DNA from: DASXTS01 sp036402215
GTDB taxonomy: Bacteria; Actinomycetota; Actinomycetes; Mycobacteriales; Pseudonocardiaceae
Reading direction: 5' to 3'
Length of the DNA: 7,274 nt
Assembly: GCA_036402215.1 (NCBI GenBank)
Contig: DASWTI010000445.1
Span: forward strand, 1-7,274
Both the position numbers and the translations under genes were made by a program. The first letter of the stretch is position 1. Each line of letters begins with the position of its first letter. The notes beneath the pieces were generated by a model that saw only the letters and a program-made list of their open reading frames with translations, did no database searches and was not told the DNA's origin. Shown here piece after piece: positions 1-5,017 of this stretch.

Positions 1-265
1 GCGCCGCGGCCAACTCACGGGCGGCGCCGGACACCGAGGCCGCGGTGGCGGCACGGTCGCGCAGCACCACCACGTAGGCGCCGTCGATGGCCCGCGGGTG
101 GTCGGCGTAACGCACCACGCCCGCGGCGGCGACACCGGCGCCGACGTCGGTGGCCGCGTCCGGCGGCGGCGCGGCACCGGCCAGGCCCGCGAGGGCGACC
201 CCCAGCGCGGTGGCCGTCGCGGTGAGGGCACCGGCCAGCACGGGCCGGTGGCGGGACGGGGTCAT
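1..265 (-). CDS. Secreted S8 family (subtilisin-type) serine protease precursor, N-terminal part only
   Basis: Translating the minus strand from the ATG at 265-263 gives 88 residues, open to the left edge, so the gene is partial. Residues 1-31 look like a signal peptide: a short basic start (MTPSRHR), an Ala/Leu-rich core, and an A-x-A site near 29-31. Residues 50-70 (VVRYADHPRAIDGAYVVVLRD) match the first strand of the inhibitor I9 propeptide of secreted subtilases, usually written as IPGxYIVVLKD. The catalytic Asp, His and Ser would lie outside the window. A strong AGGAGG site at 275-270 sits 4 nt before the ATG and fixes the start. The product should be exported, and the propeptide would act as intramolecular chaperone and inhibitor of the mature protease. 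The family call rests on signal peptide plus I9 motif; another I9-bearing secreted protein is possible but less likely. Confidence 0.72.
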   Translation of the reverse strand, partial: MTPSRHRPVLAGALTATATALGVALAGLAGAAPPPDAATDVGAGVAAAGVVRYADHPRAIDGAYVVVLRDRAATAASVSGAARELAAA

Positions 266-282
266 CGAACCTCCTGCGGTGC

Positions 283-302
283 GGCGGGCGGGCACGCCCG
301 TC
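283..302 (-). promoter_or_regulatory. GC-rich hairpin in the leader of the S8 protease gene
   Basis: Bases 283-290 pair with 295-302 around a 4-nt loop (GGCA on the plus strand), giving an 8-bp stem with one G-T pair. It lies just upstream of the protease ribosome-binding site and 64 bp past the DUF1707 stop. It could be a weak terminator for the DUF1707 transcript or a 5' leader structure of the protease mRNA. There is no T-tract. The rest of the gap (303-365) holds only the 8-bp palindrome CCGATCGG at 323-330 and a TACCCT -10-like hexamer (minus strand, 356-351) without a convincing -35. Confidence 0.3.
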
Positions 303-365
303 AGGACACCCCAGGAGGGTTGCCGATCGGTTGGGATTCTGTTGTGACGCAGGGTATCGGCGTGA

Positions 366-992
366 TCACTGTCCCCAGGTCAGCCGGAACGGACGGTGCA
401 CGGCCAGCGGCCCCAGCCGCCAGACGCGGGGGTTGACGACCTTGATGTCTCCCATCCGGCTGGTGCCGCGGACCACGAAGCGCGGCGCGCCGGGCACCGG
501 GCGGCCGGTGCGGTTCTTGACCTCGCCGACGCCGGCGTGCGCCTCGTCCACGTCCACCGCCGCGCCCTCAGGCACCACCACGGTGAGGTCGCCGACGCCG
601 AGCACGGCGTCGATCGTGGTGACCGGCGCGGTGAGCTCGGCCTCGGTGAAGTCGAGCAGCACGCTGCCCATGCCGCTGTTGACCTTGACCACGGCGGGCA
701 CGAGCCAGTAGCCGCGGCGGGTGATGTCGCCCATGCCGCTGCGCAGCTTCACCTCGCCCTTGACGACGGGCTCGGCGCCCGGCGCGGCGGGTCCCCCTGT
801 CGGCTCGGCGATGTCCATGACCAGCACGTTCAGGTCACCGCGGGTGCGCGCCGCCATCGCGGCGGCCATCCGCTCGTCGAACTCGGCGATGGTGATCCGG
901 CCCTGGCCGACGGCCTTCTGCAGCAGCCCTCCGATGTGCTCCCGCTCGGCGTCGCTCACCAGCAGGTCGCGCGGATCGATCTCCCCGGTCAC
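366..992 (-). CDS. DUF1707 (SHOCT-like) domain protein with a repetitive beta-rich C-terminal domain
   Basis: The protein has 208 aa from a GTG at 992. Residues 9-61 are a DUF1707 domain: DLLVSDAERE, then LLQKAVGQGRITIAEFDERMAAAMAARTRGDL in two helices, the usual signature of this actinobacterial N-terminal domain. Residues 80-190 form a beta-rich region like the LiaF C-terminal/DUF4097 type, with a recurring Gly motif: SGMGDI (85), SGMGSV (106), LGVGDL (131), AGVGEV (153), SRMGDI (178). There is no signal peptide or membrane segment, so it should be cytoplasmic. The frame stays open upstream to 1712, but that extension overlaps the saccharopine dehydrogenase gene and is not protein-like; family homology begins next to the GTG. 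GGAGGG abuts the start codon directly, too close for a normal ribosome-binding site, and TACCGT lies 7 nt upstream, so a leaderless mRNA is likely. Its role is unknown; related domains occur in envelope-stress proteins. Confidence 0.88.
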   Translation of the reverse strand: MTGEIDPRDLLVSDAEREHIGGLLQKAVGQGRITIAEFDERMAAAMAARTRGDLNVLVMDIAEPTGGPAAPGAEPVVKGEVKLRSGMGDITRRGYWLVPAVVKVNSGMGSVLLDFTEAELTAPVTTIDAVLGVGDLTVVVPEGAAVDVDEAHAGVGEVKNRTGRPVPGAPRFVVRGTSRMGDIKVVNPRVWRLGPLAVHRPFRLTWGQ

Positions 993-1043
993 CCCTCCAA
1001 CGGTAGTCCTCCCGAGGCGTGAACTCCTGCCACGATGGGCCGT
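993..1043. promoter_or_regulatory. Divergent promoter region, both genes apparently leaderless
   Basis: Only 51 bp separate the two divergent starts. On the minus strand TACCGT (1005-1000, TANNNT type) ends 7 nt before the GTG of the DUF1707 gene. On the plus strand CACGAT (1031-1036) ends 7 nt before the ATG at 1044. A -10 hexamer followed by about 7 nt and the start codon is the usual layout of leaderless actinobacterial genes. No good -35 hexamer is visible for either, and the plus-strand hexamer lacks the first T, so the assignment is tentative. Confidence 0.4.
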
Positions 1044-2087
1044 ATGAGCGACGTGGCGCACCTCTGGATCCGGCACGAGTCGAGGCCCACCGAGCGGCGG
1101 GCGCCCGTGGTGCCCGCCGATGCCGCCGCGCTGGTGGCGGCGGGCCTGCGGGTGACCGTCGAGGAGTCGCCGCAGCGGGTGTTCCCGATCGAGGAGTACG
1201 CCGCGGCGGGGTGCGCGGTCACGCCGGCCGGCAGCTGGGTGGACGCCCCGCGGGCCGCGTTCGTGGTGGGCATCAAGGAGCTGCCCGGGGAGCCGGCCGA
1301 GCTGGCGCACCGGCACGTGTTCTTCGGCCACGCGTTCAAGGGCCAGCCGGGGGCGGCGGCGCTGCTCGGCCGGTTCGCCCGCGGCGGCGGTGAGCTGCTG
1401 GACGTCGAGTACCTGGTGGACGCCTCGGGGCGGCGGCTGGCGGCGTTCGGCTACTGGGCGGGGTTCGTCGGGGCCGCGCTGGCCGTGCTGGCGTTCCGCG
1501 GGCGACTCGGCGGTCCGCTCACGCCGTCCACCAGGGAGGAGCTGGAGGCGCGGCTGCACGAGCCGGGCCGGGAGCCGGCCTCGCTGGTGATCGGCGCGCT
1601 CGGCCGCTCCGGGCGGGGCGCCGTGGACGCGCTGGCCGTGGCCGGGGCGGCGGCGACCCGCTGGGACGTGGCGGAGACCCGGGCGCTGGACCGGCCCGCG
1701 CTGCTCGCCCACGAGCTGATGGTGAACACCGTGCTCACCACCACGCCGGTGCCGCCGTTCCTCACCCCGGCCGACCTCGACGACGGCGCCCGGCGGCTCA
1801 CCGTGGTGTGCGACGTGACGGCCGACGTCGGCTCCGAGCTGAACGTGCTGCCCGTGTACTCCGAGGCCACCACCTGGGACGACCCGGTGCGACGGCTGCG
1901 CGAGGACCCACCGTTCGACCTGATCGCCATCGACAACCTGCCGTCGCTGCTGCCCCGCGAGGCGAGCACCGCGTTCTCCGCCGAGCTGACCCCGTGGCTG
2001 GGCCGCCTCGGCACCGGCGCCGAGCCCTGGGAACGCGCCGCCGCCGTGTACCGCGAGGCGGCGTTCGCCGTACCCGGCACGGACTGA
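1044..2087 (+). CDS. Saccharopine dehydrogenase (LYS1-type, NAD+, L-lysine-forming family)
   Basis: This 347-aa protein aligns by eye along its length with fungal Lys1 (about 370 aa), which interconverts saccharopine with L-lysine plus 2-oxoglutarate using NAD(H). Matching blocks are residues 11-24 (HESRPTERRAPVVP), 77-82 (IKELPG), 95-103 (GHAFKGQPG), 130-147 (RRLAAFGYWAGFVGAALA), the dinucleotide-binding glycine loop at 184-193 (IGALGRSGRG), WDVAET at 207-212, and DNLPSLLPREAS at 297-308. K78 and H96 fall where the yeast catalytic Lys and His lie. The yeast glycine-loop Cys (GRCG) is Ser189 here. ATG 1044 is preferred over ATG 1035 because homology begins a few residues later and a -10-like hexamer is placed for a leaderless start. 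It is cytosolic. Actinobacteria normally make lysine through diaminopimelate, so lysine breakdown or supply of a pipecolate or aminoadipate precursor is more likely; this is inference. No partner gene is in the window. Confidence 0.9.
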   Translation: MSDVAHLWIRHESRPTERRAPVVPADAAALVAAGLRVTVEESPQRVFPIEEYAAAGCAVTPAGSWVDAPRAAFVVGIKELPGEPAELAHRHVFFGHAFKGQPGAAALLGRFARGGGELLDVEYLVDASGRRLAAFGYWAGFVGAALAVLAFRGRLGGPLTPSTREELEARLHEPGREPASLVIGALGRSGRGAVDALAVAGAAATRWDVAETRALDRPALLAHELMVNTVLTTTPVPPFLTPADLDDGARRLTVVCDVTADVGSELNVLPVYSEATTWDDPVRRLREDPPFDLIAIDNLPSLLPREASTAFSAELTPWLGRLGTGAEPWERAAAVYREAAFAVPGTD

Positions 2088-2104
2088 GCACGCCGAGCGA
2101 GCGG

Positions 2105-2135
2105 CCCGGTGCGCCGACCGGCGCGGTGAACCGGG
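2105..2135 (+). terminator. Candidate terminator hairpin after the saccharopine dehydrogenase gene
   Basis: Starting 17 nt after the stop codon, GCGCC (2111-2115) pairs with GGCGC (2120-2124) around a GACC loop, and the flanking CCCGGT (2105-2110) pairs with ACCGGG (2130-2135) across a 5-nt bulge. That gives 11 bp of GC-rich stem. No T-run follows, which is common for actinobacterial terminators but leaves the assignment uncertain. Confidence 0.35.
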
Positions 2136-2159
2136 TCACGACCGGGGCGGATGGTGACC
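2134..2159. promoter_or_regulatory. Inverted repeat GGTCAC / GTGACC
   Basis: GGTCAC at 2134-2139 and its exact complement GTGACC at 2154-2159 are separated by 14 bp, so the half-site centres are 20 bp apart, close to two helical turns. That spacing would suit a dimeric regulator binding one face of the DNA upstream of the sensor gene. A 6-bp dyad is short and could be chance. Confidence 0.2.
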
Positions 2160-2197
2160 GCCAGGTCTCCTCGGCGTGCACCGGGAACCGCTGGGCG

Positions 2198-2232
2198 ACG
2201 ATCATGGATCGTTTCCACGGGAGCACATGATC
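2198..2232. promoter_or_regulatory. Overlapping dyads upstream of the sensor gene (operator or leader structure)
   Basis: ACGATC (2198-2203) faces GATCGT (2207-2212) across ATG, a 6-bp dyad. GATCATG (2200-2206) is also an exact inverted repeat of CATGATC (2226-2232), 19 bp away. The two pairings share an arm and exclude each other. The stretch is noticeably more AT-rich than its surroundings. It lies just upstream of a -10-like TAACGT, so an operator is the simplest reading; alternative RNA hairpins are possible if transcription starts further upstream. Confidence 0.3.
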
Positions 2233-2238
2233 AACCCC

Positions 2239-2244
2239 TAACGT
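2239..2244 (+). promoter_or_regulatory. Candidate -10 element TAACGT
   Basis: TAACGT fits the TANNNT -10 consensus and lies 49 bp before the preferred GTG start at 2294, giving a leader of roughly 40 nt that carries a good ribosome-binding site. The best -35-like match, TTTCCA (2212-2217), is 21 bp upstream, longer than ideal. The hexamer overlaps an alternative GTG start at 2243, and if it is a true -10 that start would not be in the mRNA. Confidence 0.25.
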
Positions 2245-2282
2245 GAACGACCCCGCAAAAGCGATCCTTTCTCGAACGCTTG

Positions 2283-2288
2283 TAAGGA
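2283..2288 (+). promoter_or_regulatory. Ribosome-binding site that decides the sensor gene start
   Basis: TAAGGA at 2283-2288, followed by 5 nt (CAACC), precedes GTG 2294. The upstream in-frame GTG at 2243 has no purine-rich site at a usable distance, and only about half of the 17 codons between the two starts end in G or C, unlike the body of the gene. Both points favour the start at 2294. Confidence 0.5.
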
Positions 2289-2293
2289 CAACC

Positions 2294-4945
2294 GTGAGGC
2301 CGTTCCGACGGAGCCCGTGGCGGATCATCGTCCCCAGAACCGGTGAGCCGAATCCGCATCACAGTCTCGCTTTCTCAGATTCTCGCAATCTCCTGACGTT
2401 GCTGGACCAAATCATTCGACGTCCGCTGTGGCCTGGCCGGGAACGGCCTGTCCCCGTCATTCACCTCAAGTACCCGCCCGGCACACAGAGCCCGCTCGAC
2501 GGAATCGAGAACCGGCTCTCGCAGGCCACCGGGCGCACGCTGCCGCACGTGCGGGTCTCCGGCGCGACGGCGGTGGACGACGAGCCGGCAGCCGGGCTCG
2601 CGCAACTCGTGGCGCTGCTCGACCAGGTGGCGCAAGGCTTGTCCCACGGGACCAGGCGGACCCGGCTCACCTTCCCCCGCTACCACCTGGTGCGCTGGTT
2701 CTGGCAGCGCGCGGCCGACGACGCCGTGGAGGACGACCCCGACCGCGAGTGGCGGACGCTGCGCGGCCGGTTGCGCGGCTACATCTCCCGGCGGTTCGGC
2801 CTGGACACGGCCGACGTCCAGCTGCGGCAGATCCACACCATTCCGTGGTGGGTCCAGGCCGCGGCCAAGCTCCCGCTGGCCGCGCTGTTCCTGGTGTGGC
2901 TGGTCTGGCGGCCACTGCGCTGGCTGAACGGCCGTCGGCTGGGCACGGCGGAGAACGTGGGCCGCTTCGTGCTGCAGTTCCGCGGACGGCCGGTGCCGTT
3001 GCGCGCCGAGGAGGCCCGCCAGCTCGCCGACCTGGCGGTGGACGCCGTCCTGGAGGACCTGCGGCGGGCCTACCGGCGGGGCACGCTGCTGGGCCGGGGA
3101 CGGCGGCGCACCAGCTACCCGGCGGTGCTGGTGGACGACGTCGGTCCGGAGACCGTCGGCCTGGAGCTGACGTGCCGGGTGACCGAGGCCCTGCAGCGGG
3201 CCCGGCCGGGGACCCGACCGCTGCTGTTCGTCGCCGCGGGCGGAGTCACCGCCGGGCAGTTGGGCAGCCCCGGCCGGATGTGCGCCTCCAACGCCGGCGC
3301 GGGGTACGACGCCTGGCTCGCCGCCACCGGCGCCGCCGGAGGTTCCCCGGTGCTGTCGCTGGACATCCCGCCGCGCGACCCGAACATCGCGGGGCTGCTC
3401 CAGGAGCTGTGGAACTCGCCGCTGCCGCACGGCCGGCGGCCCGCCACCGCCGCGGCGATCGCCGTGCTGCTGGCGGCCGTCCTCATCCCGGCGTACGAGG
3501 TGCACCAGGGCTGCCGGCAGGCGCCGTGGTCGTCGAACCTGACCCGGCTGCCGCATCCGACGCTCGACCACCAGTGCGTCGGCCTGGCGCCGCCGGGCTT
3601 CCGGTTCTTCGCGGACCTGTCCGAGGCGGCCTACCTGACACCTGAGCTGCGCCGCGAGCTGGACGACGTCGAGAAGCTCATTCAGGCGAACAACGAGCTC
3701 GCCAAGGACAGACCGGGCCGCGTCGTCGTCGTTTACCTCAGCAATCTCACGCCGGACAATCCGGAGAACTACCGCACCGAACTGGAACAGCTCCGCGGCG
3801 TCGCCGTCCTGCAGGAGGCCCGCCTGAACAGCCGGCCCATCGAGGTGCGCCTGGCCAATGCCGGCCTCGACATGGCGCACGGCCGGGTGGCCGCCGAGGC
3901 CATTCTCGACGAGGCCCGCGAGAACAGGCGGCTGCTCGCCGTGATCGGCCTGGGGATCAGCCGGCGAGGGACCCTGGAGGCGATCGACACCCTCGCCCGG
4001 CCGGGCGACGGGCACGAGGTCGGCATCCCGACAATGGGCACCGTGCTGTCCGCCACCGAGCTCGCGGAGAGCAACTCGAACTATCACCAGGTGAGCCCGA
4101 CGAACAAGCGTCAGGCCGAGGTCCTCGCCCGGTACGCGCGGGACGTGCTGGGCCGCAGCCGAGTGCGCGTCTACTTCTCCGGCGACACGGACGACCTGTA
4201 CAGCCGGGACATGAAGGACCAGGCGATCGACGCCTTCGAGCGGGAGGGGCTCCAGGTCACGGAGCAGGCCTACAGTCCGCGCGGCGGCGTGCGCGGCAAG
4301 GAGCTGTCGAACCTGGGCACCGAAGCCTGCACCCTCGGCGACACCCTGCCGTTCTACGCCGGGCGCGGGCAGCACTTCGGACGCTTCGTGGAGGGCATCA
4401 TGTCGACGTGCGGGCGTGAGCCCCCGGAGTTGCTGGCCGGTGACGACGTCGGCGGGTTCGTCCTGGACGGGGCGCTGCGCCCGCACCAGAACCTGGTGGT
4501 GCACTACGTGTCCTTCGCCTCGCACCTGATCTGGGGGGCCAGCTGCGACGACGCCCGGCTCAAGTCCCGGTTCTACGACGGCTACCGCGCGCTGTTCGGC
4601 CACGACACGTGCGCCCGGCAGCGGGACGGGCACGCCATCCTGGCGTACGACGCGCTGCTCACCGTGATCGCCGGCGTGGAGAACGTCGGGCTGGACCTGG
4701 AGTCGATACCCAGCCGGGACGCCGTGCTCGGCGGCATCAACGCGATCCGGCCGGACTCGGTCAACATCGTCACCGGGGCCAGCGGTGACATCTCCTTCCG
4801 GCCGGGCAGCTCGGAGCCCGCCGACAAGGCCGTGCTGGTCCTGACCGCGCGGGGCGACATCGCGCCGCGGCTGACCATGCTGTGCGGGGGTGGCGAGCAC
4901 GCCGGGGTGGCACGGCACGAGGCCTGCCCGGCGGCCGGCGACTGA
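2294..4945 (+). CDS. Membrane protein with NTPase-like N-terminal region and extracytoplasmic type-1 periplasmic-binding (LivJ-like) domain
   Basis: From GTG 2294 the protein has 883 aa; a start at 2243 would add 17. Residues 476-851 match a type-1 periplasmic-binding fold: VVVYLSNLT opens it, GVAVLQEARLNS and a VIGLGISRRGTLEAI segment follow, then IPTMGT, SNYHQVSPTNKRQAEVLARYA and VRVYFSGDTDDLYS, as in branched-chain amino-acid-binding proteins. Residues 385-401 (ATAAAIAVLLAAVLIPA) are a likely membrane segment; 190-206 (AAAKLPLAALFLVWLVW) is a second, weaker one. The N-terminal 190 residues and 207-380 recall actinobacterial ATP-binding proteins (FPRYHLV at 127, VLEDLRRAY at 252, a Walker-B-like AVLVDDVG at 277), but the expected Walker A site near 55-67 is HLKYPPGTQSP, without GKT/S. 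Eight cysteines (407, 428, 679, 706, 751, 773, 864, 878) all lie after residue 401, which fits disulfides outside the cell. It probably senses a small ligand; no permease or ABC ATPase is nearby, so plain transport is unlikely. The SGNH gene follows after 72 bp and is probably co-transcribed. Confidence 0.8.
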   Translation: MRPFRRSPWRIIVPRTGEPNPHHSLAFSDSRNLLTLLDQIIRRPLWPGRERPVPVIHLKYPPGTQSPLDGIENRLSQATGRTLPHVRVSGATAVDDEPAAGLAQLVALLDQVAQGLSHGTRRTRLTFPRYHLVRWFWQRAADDAVEDDPDREWRTLRGRLRGYISRRFGLDTADVQLRQIHTIPWWVQAAAKLPLAALFLVWLVWRPLRWLNGRRLGTAENVGRFVLQFRGRPVPLRAEEARQLADLAVDAVLEDLRRAYRRGTLLGRGRRRTSYPAVLVDDVGPETVGLELTCRVTEALQRARPGTRPLLFVAAGGVTAGQLGSPGRMCASNAGAGYDAWLAATGAAGGSPVLSLDIPPRDPNIAGLLQELWNSPLPHGRRPATAAAIAVLLAAVLIPAYEVHQGCRQAPWSSNLTRLPHPTLDHQCVGLAPPGFRFFADLSEAAYLTPELRRELDDVEKLIQANNELAKDRPGRVVVVYLSNLTPDNPENYRTELEQLRGVAVLQEARLNSRPIEVRLANAGLDMAHGRVAAEAILDEARENRRLLAVIGLGISRRGTLEAIDTLARPGDGHEVGIPTMGTVLSATELAESNSNYHQVSPTNKRQAEVLARYARDVLGRSRVRVYFSGDTDDLYSRDMKDQAIDAFEREGLQVTEQAYSPRGGVRGKELSNLGTEACTLGDTLPFYAGRGQHFGRFVEGIMSTCGREPPELLAGDDVGGFVLDGALRPHQNLVVHYVSFASHLIWGASCDDARLKSRFYDGYRALFGHDTCARQRDGHAILAYDALLTVIAGVENVGLDLESIPSRDAVLGGINAIRPDSVNIVTGASGDISFRPGSSEPADKAVLVLTARGDIAPRLTMLCGGGEHAGVARHEACPAAGD

Positions 4946-5017
4946 CCGCCCGGGGTGGCGTTCGGCGGGCTCTCGTCGCATGCTGGGTGACAACCGACCG
5001 GAGGTGCGCTGAATCCC

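Noticed and set aside
993..1712. N-terminal extension of the DUF1707 frame by 240 residues
   Set aside because: It lies fully antisense to the saccharopine dehydrogenase gene, is Arg/Pro/Gly-rich without domains, and DUF1707 homology begins at the GTG at 992.
2428..3645. A 405-codon plus-strand frame inside the sensor gene
   Set aside because: It is an out-of-frame shadow of Arg/Ala/Gly-rich sequence; the sensor frame shows recognisable motifs and proper codon bias.
4305..4406. TGTCGA hexamers at 4305-4310 and 4401-4406 as further ECF42 promoters
   Set aside because: Both lie deep inside the sensor coding region with no gene start downstream at a fitting distance; they are expected by chance.
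4946..4970. CCGCC / GGCGG pairing just after the sensor stop codon
   Set aside because: Only 5 bp with a 13-nt loop and competing pairings; too weak to call a terminator, and the close spacing of the two genes favours co-transcription.
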